Made by a program: the position numbers and the translations under genes. From the NCBI GenBank assembly GCA_003136295.1, contig PLDZ01000132.1, positions 1 through 6,729 on the forward strand: a stretch of DNA of 6,729 bases. Reading direction: 5' to 3'. The notes beneath the pieces are model-generated. The model searched no databases and was not told the origin of the DNA. It saw only the letters and a program-made list of their open reading frames with translations. How positions within the stretch are numbered: the first letter of the stretch is position 1; every line of letters begins with the position of its first letter. Positions 1 through 5,030 of this stretch are shown here, piece after piece. Source of the stretch: Candidatus Dormiibacterota bacterium. Its GTDB lineage: Bacteria; Chloroflexota; Dormibacteria; Aeolococcales; Aeolococcaceae.

Positions 1-3
1 TAG

Positions 4-35
4 GAGCATCATTGGCGGATGCTCGCATGCGCGAG
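4..35. terminator. Overlapping hairpins at the left edge, possible terminator
   Basis: Bases 4-10 (GAGCATC) and 18-24 (GATGCTC) form a perfect 7-bp inverted repeat around a 7-base loop. Bases 22-26 (CTCGC) and 31-35 (GCGAG) form a second 5-bp stem around ATGC. The two stems share bases 22-24, so only one can form at a time. The site lies about 50 bases beyond the stop codon of the LysR gene and could end its transcript or that of a gene to the left. No T-tract is visible on either side, and the window edge hides the minus-strand continuation, so the terminator role is inference. Confidence 0.3.
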
Positions 36-83
36 AACTTAGTCAACTGGCCATGTCCAAGTGGTGCTTGAACCCGGCGCGGA

Positions 84-1022
84 TCAGTGGGGACTCAGCC
101 GCGTAGCAATACCAACGAGGTTGCGGGCTGCCCCAGCCGGTGGCCTCGCCGTTCCTCTCCATATGGCCCGGAAACGGCGGCTGAGGTCGAGTTCCGCGAC
201 AGGTACAGTAGTCAGCCGTCCAGCGTGGATGTCGTCTGCGACTGCTAACTCGCTGATCACCGCAGGGCCAGCTCCAGCGATGAGGGCCGCCCTCACCGCC
301 GCCGTGGTAGGGAGGACGAGTTCGGGCTCTGCACTGTCGAGCGCGGGGCCAATCGCCGCCCGGAGAGCGGCCACGAAGACATCGCGCGTACCAGACCCTT
401 CCTCGCGAACGACCAGCGGGGTGCCTGCAAGTTCGGATGGCGCGACAGGCTTCTCGCGCTGCGCCCACGGGTGCTCGAGGCGGACCGCGACTACGAGCCG
501 GTCGCGGCCCACCGTCACACTGCGCAGTCGGCGGGGAGCGGACGGGCCCTCGACGAAACCAAGCTCGACGTCGCCGTCGCGCACGTGTCGCGCGACGCCG
601 CTGCTGTTGGTCACGACAAGATCGACTGTCACCGCTGCATCGTTGCGGTGAACGCCCTCGGCGCGAAGTACAACCAGCCAACTCGGCAAGAGGTACTCGG
701 CGATGGTCACGCTGGCTGCCATCCGTAGCGTGCTTCGGGCGTCCAGACGGAGCGCCGCGAGCCCCGCGTCCATCTCACCCGCGAGCGAGAGCAGCCGAGC
801 GGCCCATTGGGACACCACCAGACCAGCGGGGGTCGGGCTCGAGCCGCGAGGGGTCCGCGCGAGGAGGGTGACGCCGGTCTGGCCCTCCAGGGCGGCGATC
901 CGCGACGAAACCGCCTGCTGACTCACGCGAAGCTCGCCAGCCGCCGCATTGAAGCTTCCCGCGTCGGCGACGGCGACGAGGACCTCCATCGCCGAGAGTT
1001 CGGGCATCCGTGGGCTCAACAA
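84..1022 (-). CDS. LysR-family transcriptional regulator
   Basis: This is a one-component DNA-binding regulator of 312 residues, a normal length for the family. Residues about 9-68 form the winged helix-turn-helix, with the recognition-helix signature QQAVSSRIAALE at 35-46 and the usual TPRGS-x-PTPAG wing at 57-67. Residues about 98-300 are the periplasmic-binding-protein-like effector domain, with TIAEYLLPSWL at 106-116 and an REEGSGTR loop at 206-213. The gene is divergent from the aldo/keto reductase operon, the usual layout for a LysR protein that controls its neighbour and itself. The first codon is probably TTG at 1022: a GGAGG lies nine bases upstream of it, whereas ATG at 1007 has no ribosome binding site at a workable distance. 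The effector cannot be read from sequence; the expected target is the adjacent operon. Family assignment is certain and target assignment is inference. Confidence 0.95.
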   Translation of the reverse strand: MLSPRMPELSAMEVLVAVADAGSFNAAAGELRVSQQAVSSRIAALEGQTGVTLLARTPRGSSPTPAGLVVSQWAARLLSLAGEMDAGLAALRLDARSTLRMAASVTIAEYLLPSWLVVLRAEGVHRNDAAVTVDLVVTNSSGVARHVRDGDVELGFVEGPSAPRRLRSVTVGRDRLVVAVRLEHPWAQREKPVAPSELAGTPLVVREEGSGTRDVFVAALRAAIGPALDSAEPELVLPTTAAVRAALIAGAGPAVISELAVADDIHAGRLTTVPVAELDLSRRFRAIWRGTARPPAGAARNLVGIATRLSPH

Positions 1023-1031
1023 GTGAAGTCG

Positions 1032-1036
1032 CCTCC
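1032..1036 (-). promoter_or_regulatory. Ribosome binding site of the LysR gene, favours a TTG start
   Basis: On the minus strand the sequence reads GGAGG, then nine bases, then TTG at 1022-1020. The next in-frame start, ATG at 1007, would be 24 bases away, too far for this site. The TTG start adds five residues (MLSPR) before MPELSAMEV, where many relatives begin. Confidence 0.5.
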
Positions 1037-1040
1037 GCGG

Positions 1041-1073
1041 TTACAAATCAGCCTTGTACCTCGGCAAGTGTAA
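1041..1073. promoter_or_regulatory. Candidate LysR operator between the divergent genes
   Basis: TTACAA at 1041-1046 is followed by TTGTA at 1054-1058, giving the perfect inverted repeat TACAA-N7-TTGTA (1042-1058). GTGTAA at 1068-1073 is a third, inverted copy of the half-site. CTTG (1053-1056) and CAAG (1065-1068) also frame a T-N11-A element (T1054 to A1066), the general LysR-box pattern. The site lies 19-51 bases upstream of the LysR start and 84-116 bases upstream of the reductase start, a good position for control of both genes. Clear -35 and -10 elements were not found, so this is a motif-level prediction. Confidence 0.45.
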
Positions 1074-1141
1074 GCCCACTACCCAACCATTTCCAGGCGG
1101 CCCATCCTCGTGGTGATGACAACGTCCGAGCGGTACCACAC

Positions 1142-1149
1142 AAGGAGGA
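1142..1149 (+). promoter_or_regulatory. Strong ribosome binding site of the aldo/keto reductase
   Basis: AAGGAGGA sits seven bases before ATG at 1157. It selects this start over an in-frame ATG at 1010, which would add 49 residues with no similarity to the family and would run through the intergenic region. Confidence 0.85.
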
Positions 1150-1156
1150 ATCAACA

Positions 1157-2227
1157 ATGACGTCGAACGTCGCGACAGCGTTGGAGATGCGATTGCTGGG
1201 AATCACGGGCCTGAAGATCACCACGGTGGGTTTCGGGGCCTGGGCGGTTGGGGGAGGTGACTGGTCTCATGGCTGGGGACACCAGGACGACGAGGCCTCG
1301 ATCACTGCCATCCGTCACGCGGTTGAGCGGGGGGTGAACTGGATCGATACGGCCACCGTCTATGGCCTCGGCCACTCCGAGGAGGTCGTCGGTCGGGCTG
1401 TTCGAGATATTCCCGCAAGTGAACGACCGTACGTGTTCACCAAGGGCGGCCAAGTGGCCAACCCGGCGCGGCCCTATGACGAGCCGCAGCGCAACCTCCG
1501 ACCCGAGTCGATTCGCCGCGAGGTCGAGGCTTCGCTTCGCCGGCTTGGGCTCGAGCGCATCGACCTCTACCAGTTTCACTGGCCCGACGAGATCGGCACC
1601 CCGATCGAAGAGTCGTGGGGCGAGATGCTGCGGCTCGTCGACGAGGGGAAGGTCCGCGCCGCCGGAGTGTCGAATTTCGACGTCTCCCTTCTGGAGCGCA
1701 CCGAGGCGGTTCGCCATGTGGATTCGCTTCAGCCGCCCTTCTCCCTGATCCACCGTGACTCCGGCGCCGACGTCATTCCCTGGGCCGCCGCCCACAGCAC
1801 CGGGGTGATCGTCTACAGCCCGATGCAGTCGGGCATACTCACCGACACGTTCTCGACGGGGCGCCTTGCGACGATGGCGGACAACGACTGGCGCCGCCGT
1901 TCCGTGGACTTTCTGGAGCCAAGCTTGTCCCGCAACCTCGCCCTCCGCGACGCACTGCGGCCGGTGGCAGAGCGCAACGGCACGTCCGTGTCGGCGGTGG
2001 CGGTAGCCTGGACGCTGGCGTGGCCGGGAGTGACTGGCGCTATCGTGGGGGCGCGCGATCCGGCGCAGGTCGATGGCTGGATCGAAGCGGCAAGGCTCCA
2101 GTTCTCCGCAGAGGATCTTGCGGAGATCGTTGGGGCGCTCGGGAGGATCGGGGCCGGCTCGGGGCTGATGGAGCCAGCTGCGGTATCCCCTATGTGTGCA
2201 CGGCTCGGAGCGGGTACACAGGCATGA
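1157..2227 (+). CDS. Aldo/keto reductase
   Basis: This is a cytoplasmic (alpha/beta)8-barrel oxidoreductase of 356 residues that uses NAD(P)H to interconvert carbonyls and alcohols. It belongs to the COG0667-type (YajO/Tas-like) group. The N-terminus carries the typical LGITGLKITTVGFGAWAVGG strand. The catalytic tetrad is complete: D64 and Y69 in WIDTATVYG, K96 in VFTKGG, and H141 in YQFHWPDE. Cofactor-binding elements are VYSPMQSGILT in the second half and GAIVGARDPAQV near the C-terminus. The tail after the last helix is a little longer than usual. It is the first gene of an operon, has a strong ribosome binding site, and its stop codon overlaps the next start by 4 bp (ATGA). It is probably controlled by the divergent LysR protein. 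The substrate cannot be told from sequence. The loss of a neighbouring alcohol dehydrogenase suggests the operon once handled alcohol/aldehyde chemistry. Confidence 0.95.
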   Translation: MTSNVATALEMRLLGITGLKITTVGFGAWAVGGGDWSHGWGHQDDEASITAIRHAVERGVNWIDTATVYGLGHSEEVVGRAVRDIPASERPYVFTKGGQVANPARPYDEPQRNLRPESIRREVEASLRRLGLERIDLYQFHWPDEIGTPIEESWGEMLRLVDEGKVRAAGVSNFDVSLLERTEAVRHVDSLQPPFSLIHRDSGADVIPWAAAHSTGVIVYSPMQSGILTDTFSTGRLATMADNDWRRRSVDFLEPSLSRNLALRDALRPVAERNGTSVSAVAVAWTLAWPGVTGAIVGARDPAQVDGWIEAARLQFSAEDLAEIVGALGRIGAGSGLMEPAAVSPMCARLGAGTQA

Positions 2228-2973
2228 CGACCGGCATCGTGACCGTGCTGATCACGACCTTCCTGGCGTCAGCGGTCGAGGCGATCGAGATGGTCACCAT
2301 TGTGGTCGGCGTTGGCGCCACCCGCGGCTGGCGCTCGACGCTGCTGGGGGCGGCGGCCGGCTTCGTCGTGCTGGCGGTTCTCGTCGCCGGCTTTGGCCTG
2401 GCACTCAGCGCCATTCCAATCGCTCCGCTCAGGCTGGTCATCGGCGCGCTGCTGCTGATCTTCGGGTTGCAGTGGCTTCGAAAGGGCGTCGTTCGCGTCG
2501 CGGCTCGGGGATTCGCAGGTATGCAGATCGACACTCAAGAGGCCGACGATGTATGGACTGGTACAGGCGTCGACTGGACTGCGTTCGTCCTGGCCTTCAA
2601 AGGCGTCTTGCTCGAGGGGCTGGAGGTCGCCTTCATTGTCGTGTCGGTCGGTGCGACCGCCGGGCAACTGGGAGCAGCGGTGACGGGTGGTGGCGCCGCT
2701 CTGCTGGTGGTGGGTGCCCTGGGTGTGGCGCTGTTGCGCTACGTGGCACGCATCCCGCGCAGCTTTCTGCAGCTCGTCGTCGGCCTCCTTCTCACCACCT
2801 TTGGCTCGTTCTGGGCGACCGAGGGCCTCGGGGTGAGCTGGCCCGGAGGTGACGGAGCGATCCTCGGGCTGCTGGCGGTCTATCTGCTCACTGCAGCAAT
2901 AAATATCGCGATCGAGCGCCGAGGTGCGCATCGAGGCAAATCAACCCTGAATCTGACAGAGGTGGCGAGATGA
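2224..2973 (+). CDS. COG4280-like polytopic membrane protein, possible cation transporter
   Basis: This is a 249-residue integral membrane protein with about seven hydrophobic segments (near 4-31, 38-62, 67-86, 117-144, 148-172, 180-198 and 210-230). It resembles the uncharacterised COG4280 family. It is an internal duplication. VEAIEMVTIVVGVGAT at 18-33 matches LEGLEVAFIVVSVGAT at 130-145, and IPxxxLxLVxGxLLxxFGxxW at 64-84 recurs at 177-197. Each half therefore carries a membrane-embedded ExxE pair (E19/E22 and E131/E134), reminiscent of the REGLE motif of FTR1-type iron permeases; transport of a cation is my inference. The ATG overlaps the reductase stop as ATGA and only a weak, distant GGAG precedes it, so translation is probably coupled. 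A longer open frame exists upstream, but it lies inside the reductase gene and is not membrane-like. Family name from memory; no search was run. Confidence 0.83.
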   Translation: MTTGIVTVLITTFLASAVEAIEMVTIVVGVGATRGWRSTLLGAAAGFVVLAVLVAGFGLALSAIPIAPLRLVIGALLLIFGLQWLRKGVVRVAARGFAGMQIDTQEADDVWTGTGVDWTAFVLAFKGVLLEGLEVAFIVVSVGATAGQLGAAVTGGGAALLVVGALGVALLRYVARIPRSFLQLVVGLLLTTFGSFWATEGLGVSWPGGDGAILGLLAVYLLTAAINIAIERRGAHRGKSTLNLTEVAR

Positions 2974-3194
2974 TGCGAGTCATGTCCTGGCTGGTTGGCT
3001 TTAGCCGATTCTGGTATCGGTTCATCATCGGCGACGATTGGACGGTGGCGGCCTCGCTTGCACTCGGTCTCGTGGTGACTGCCTTGCTCAACGCCGCTCA
3101 CTTCCCAGCATGGTGGGTCATTCCGCTGATCGTGGTCGTCACGCTGCGGGTCAGCGTGCAGCGGTCCCAGCGCCGCAGGACTCCCTCAGCGTGA
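2970..3194 (+). CDS. Small two-helix membrane protein with a FWYRFIIGDDW motif
   Basis: This protein has 74 residues and no known function. After a short N-terminus comes an aromatic, acidic motif FWYRFIIGDDW at 14-24, then two hydrophobic segments near 26-44 and 48-64, and a basic tail (QRSQRRR) that should lie in the cytoplasm. I recall similar small proteins with an F-I-[IV]-G-D-D-W motif next to COG4280 genes in other bacteria, which supports a partnership, but this is memory and not a search. The start codon overlaps the stop of the upstream membrane gene by 4 bp (ATGA), and GAGGTG at 2959-2964 is a good ribosome binding site. It could be an accessory subunit or stabiliser of the upstream membrane protein. 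Confidence 0.75.
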   Translation: MMRVMSWLVGFSRFWYRFIIGDDWTVAASLALGLVVTALLNAAHFPAWWVIPLIVVVTLRVSVQRSQRRRTPSA

Positions 3195-3204
3195 GGCGAA
3201 CGAG

Positions 3205-3365
3205 ATGAAAGCTGTCGTCTTCACGACATCCGGTCGGTCAGCGTTTGCGAAGTGCTGGACGCCGAGATCGAGGAATCAACCGACGCCGTCATCAGCGTCA
3301 CGTCGAGCGCGATCTGCGGCACCGACCTGCACCTGCGCCCCCGACATTGCCCTTGTCCTCATTGA
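3205..3365 (+). pseudogene. Truncated, frameshifted zinc-dependent alcohol dehydrogenase
   Basis: This is the N-terminal remnant of a medium-chain, zinc-dependent alcohol dehydrogenase. ATG at 3205 begins MKAVVF, the standard opening of the family. One base then appears to be missing near 3222. Re-reading in the next frame from 3222 gives HDIRSVSVCEVLDAEIEES, then TDAVISVTSSAICGTDLH up to 3332, a very typical N-terminal domain ending in the catalytic-zinc cysteine motif CGTDLH. Similarity stops there: the expected glycine-rich GHE region is absent and the frame ends at TGA 3363-3365. About 300 residues of a normal protein of roughly 340-390 are gone. It lies 10 bases after the small membrane gene with GAGG at 3193-3196, so it was the fourth gene of the operon. 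The missing base could be a sequencing error, but the truncation cannot. Confidence 0.78.
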
Positions 3366-3465
3366 TCTCGACTGGTCCGGTTCGTGAATTGGAATCCGAC
3401 TGAAGCGCAAACATCATCGCCTCTGCACGCGCAGCACGCGCGAGAAAGGTAACGCGGCGTGAACG

Positions 3466-4047
3466 TCAAGGGCAATTCCACCGCCCAATAAGGTTGATCG
3501 TTGTACCCGGCACGACGGTGGTGCCATTGGACGGCTGGAGGGTAGCATTCACGGTTCCCGACCGCCCATTGCCGCTTGTAACGGTTACGACCCCTGTGAT
3601 CGATTGCCACAATACGCCGATCGCAAACATCGCAACCTTTGGCACACCATCCTGCGTACCGAGTCCATGCGGCCACGATGGCAGGTCATACGTGCCCAGG
3701 CCAGCATAGCTACCATCGATTTGGATTTCGAGCGCGAATGCCTGGTGGTCGCCAGTGAAGCGGAGCACCTCGTCAAGCATGCGGCCATAAACGTCGCACG
3801 TTGAAGTCTTGGCGGGAGCGGCCGTGGCACATTCGTCGTAGATCCCAGCCACCATCAATTGGTTAGATGGGCAATCGACAACTGGTGTGTTAACCGGGCG
3901 TGGGAAGGTCGACTTGGCGTGGGTCGGCGGCGCGCCCTGGAAACGGATTCCTCCCGTGACGACCCAAGCCACAGCGCCGAACACGACGACAAAGCCTCCC
4001 AGCCACGCTAGGAGCCTGGATCGACTTGGTTGGTCCGATGTGCCCAT
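3466..4047 (-). CDS. Membrane-anchored extracytoplasmic protein of unknown function
   Basis: I do not recognise this 193-residue protein. A short polar, basic N-terminus (MGTSDQPSRSR) is followed by one hydrophobic segment at about 12-34 with no lipobox or clear cleavage site, so it is probably a type II anchor. A Pro/Thr-rich linker (about 38-56) leads to a soluble domain. The domain has four cysteines (59, 73, 84 and 192), which could form two disulphides outside the cell. The C-terminal third, about 150-193, is Gly/Thr/Val-rich with NGRSGTVNATL and ends GRWNCP, which looks like beta-strands of a small beta-sandwich. The ATG at 4047 has AAGGAAG seven bases upstream, and a TATAGT box lies at 4072-4067. 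It is monocistronic and transcribed towards the broken dehydrogenase. The reading frame is convincing; the function is unknown. Confidence 0.7.
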   Translation of the reverse strand: MGTSDQPSRSRLLAWLGGFVVVFGAVAWVVTGGIRFQGAPPTHAKSTFPRPVNTPVVDCPSNQLMVAGIYDECATAAPAKTSTCDVYGRMLDEVLRFTGDHQAFALEIQIDGSYAGLGTYDLPSWPHGLGTQDGVPKVAMFAIGVLWQSITGVVTVTSGNGRSGTVNATLQPSNGTTVVPGTTINLIGRWNCP

Positions 4048-4066
4048 GGGCAGCTTCCTTGGCGCG

Positions 4067-4072
4067 ACTATA
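4067..4072 (-). promoter_or_regulatory. Possible -10 box for the anchored protein gene
   Basis: The minus strand reads TATAGT here, five of six bases of the TATAAT consensus, about 20 bases before the ATG at 4047. The region 16-18 bases further upstream (around 4090-4096) holds only a poor -35 (TTTCGG). If used, the leader would be only about a dozen bases, just enough to include the AAGGAAG ribosome binding site. Confidence 0.3.
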
Positions 4073-4160
4073 CCCTGGCGTTTATCTCGCCGAAACTGGC
4101 TTAGGCTTTCTCGCGGCGAGGCCGTACGTCAGCCACGACGACCTTGCAAACGCGATGGAA

Positions 4161-4319
4161 TCAGTGTCGGATGGGATGCAGGGTTGTATTCGTGCCCAGG
4201 CGCGTACCGCGGAAGCTCGTCACCACCATCACAAGCGCAGTGATGACGGCGATCGTCGCGCCGTCGAGAACGAGGTAGAACCCGACTCGCATGCACGGCG
4301 ATCCAAAGGAGGTGGTCAT
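4161..4319 (-). CDS. Possible small membrane peptide, 52 residues
   Basis: The minus strand carries a short frame from ATG 4319 to TGA 4163-4161, with an in-frame ATG at 4292. The product begins MTTSFGSPCMRVG and has one continuous hydrophobic segment at about 12-34 (FYLVLDGATIAVITALVMVV), then a polar tail with basic residues. A membrane helix of this quality is unusual for a random antisense frame. Against it, neither start has a convincing ribosome binding site, an in-frame TAG directly precedes the first ATG, and I know no relative. It may be a genuine single-pass peptide upstream of the anchored protein gene or a fragment of a lost membrane gene. Confidence 0.3.
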   Translation of the reverse strand: MTTSFGSPCMRVGFYLVLDGATIAVITALVMVVTSFRGTRLGTNTTLHPIRH

Positions 4320-4507
4320 CTACCGCAACAGCAAGTCACTCGACGTTGTTGGTTCGGCAAGTGCCTGCAACGCTAAGCGGCTATTCGAGCCTGGCATCTG
4401 CGCATTCTGCGTGAGGCCTCTCGGGAGCGCAGGAGAGAGGGCGCTGTTCGTTACCAGTTCGCCGTTGCCAGCGTTTCTGCTGAGAATCGGGGAGCTGCGG
4501 AGACATG

Positions 4508-4912
4508 ATGAATAGGCGACGAACGGTGGGCGTGGCTGCACTGCTAGCGACACTTGCCGCGATCGGCGTACTCGCCTTTCTTCTTGGCGAGCGCCAAGCG
4601 CTTAGCAGCCTGGCCGTTCGTCAGATATCACCAGACCGGGCTGCGGCGGCAATGCAGAGCGATGAGTTCTACTCCGACTACAACGAAACAACGTTGGTCA
4701 TTCGCGGGTCAGTCGCATCCATTCAGGCGAATGGTGACGGCGCGACTCTCCAATTCGCGACGCACAGTCCGTTCAAGACCCTTTGTCAGCTAGCTCAGTA
4801 CCCGTCGTCCGTTCACGATGGCGCCATGCTCACGGTGTTGACTGAAGGTGCCAGCGCACAGAGGCAGTCGTCAGGAGTGGTACTGAGTTGCTCAGTTATT
4901 TCAGGTGGCTGA
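4508..4912 (+). CDS. Membrane-anchored OB-fold-like (tRNA_anti-like) protein
   Basis: This is a protein of 134 residues with an N-terminal basic patch (MNRRR) and one membrane segment at about 7-27, followed by an extracytoplasmic domain. The domain order fits the small OB-fold family called tRNA_anti-like: an amphipathic stretch SPDRAAAAMQSDEFYSDYN, then the core strands LVIRGSVASIQANGDGATLQF, a central cysteine (FKTLCQLAQYP), a turn before MLTVLTEGASA, and a last strand GVVLSCSV. In that family the two cysteines sit at equivalent places and may pair. The role is unknown; such domains bind ligands or partners at the cell surface. Two ATG codons are adjacent. The second (4508) has GGAG at 4499-4502 five bases upstream, whereas the first (4505) would be too close, so I chose 4508. 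The family match is from pattern memory and moderately sure; that it is a gene is likelier. Confidence 0.65.
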   Translation: MNRRRTVGVAALLATLAAIGVLAFLLGERQALSSLAVRQISPDRAAAAMQSDEFYSDYNETTLVIRGSVASIQANGDGATLQFATHSPFKTLCQLAQYPSSVHDGAMLTVLTEGASAQRQSSGVVLSCSVISGG

Positions 4913-4919
4913 CGCCACC
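4882..4919. terminator. Tandem hairpins at the end of the OB-fold-like gene
   Basis: ACTGAG (4882-4887) pairs with CTCAGT (4891-4896) across a TTG loop and is followed by TATTT. GGTGGC (4904-4909) then pairs perfectly with GCCACC (4914-4919) across TGAC, which contains the stop codon. The first hairpin lies within the last codons of the gene. Either may stop transcription, but neither has a proper T-tract, so the terminator call is tentative. On the minus strand they would lie about 40-75 bases past the 3' end of the tRNA-Gly remnant, where its terminator would be expected. Confidence 0.4.
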
Positions 4920-4957
4920 CAATCCTTGACAGCATGGCCCTCTTCATACAGAACTAC

Positions 4958-5030
4958 AGTGGGAGACGAGTCTCCAACTCGCGACCCTTACGTTGGCAAG
5001 GTACCGCTCACTCAGCTTCACTAGCCAGCA
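4958..5030 (-). pseudogene. Decayed tRNA-Gly (anticodon GCC)
   Basis: Read on the minus strand, this matches a bacterial tRNA-Gly(GCC) from the D-arm to the acceptor. GAGC-G (5009-5005), GTACC, anticodon loop TTGCCAA (4999-4993, GCC at 4997-4995), CGTAA, variable GGGTC, T-stem GCGAG/CTCGT, acceptor strand CTCCCAC (4965-4959) and discriminator T all sit at the right spacing. Defects show it is dead: the T-loop reads TTGGAGA instead of TTCGAAT, the anticodon stem has two mismatched pairs (G-A at the outer end, C-C at the inner end), the D-loop has lost its GG and is shortened (AGCTGAGT directly abuts GAGC), no 5' strand pairs with CTCCCAC, and CCA is absent (GTA follows). The left edge is clear; the right edge near 5030 is approximate. 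It could equally be the relic of an integration site that used the tRNA 3' half. Confidence 0.6.

Larger units (their letters stand above)
4048..4504. other. Gene-poor interval between two divergent anchored-protein genes
   Basis: Apart from the possible -10 box and the 52-residue frame described separately, I see no convincing gene here. The longer open frames on both strands give compositionally odd proteins without domains or good start signals. A stem AGCGC/GCGCT (around 4425-4444) and an isolated AAAGGAGGTG at 4305-4314 with no usable start codon behind it are the only other structures noted. The promoters of the two flanking divergent genes must lie here. Confidence 0.5.

Noticed and set aside
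61..651. Long plus-strand open frames opposite the LysR gene (61-651, 437-871)
   Set aside because: They are antisense shadows of a well-conserved regulator, with Arg/Ser/Ala-rich composition, no domains and no ribosome binding sites.
3425..3442. Tandem 9-base repeat GCACGCGCA/GCACGCGCG
   Set aside because: There are only two copies with one mismatch in GC-rich spacer. No array, no palindrome of CRISPR type and no neighbouring cas genes.
4305..4314. AAAGGAGGTG as a strong ribosome binding site
   Set aside because: No start codon lies 5-12 bases downstream on the plus strand, and the frame there gives no recognisable protein. The same bases encode Thr-Thr-Ser-Phe in the minus-strand small frame, so the match is probably chance.
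4926..4953. Perfect TTGACA at 4926-4931 as a promoter for aceB
   Set aside because: The only -10 at a fitting distance is TACAGA, which is weak, and it lies about 270 bases upstream of aceB just after the hairpins. One hexamer alone is not enough.
4980..5012. T-box-like sequence (GGTACCGC) upstream of aceB on the plus strand
   Set aside because: The tRNA-Gly match on the other strand explains these bases over a much longer stretch. The T-box consensus is incomplete, no stem I is visible, and malate synthase is not a usual T-box target.
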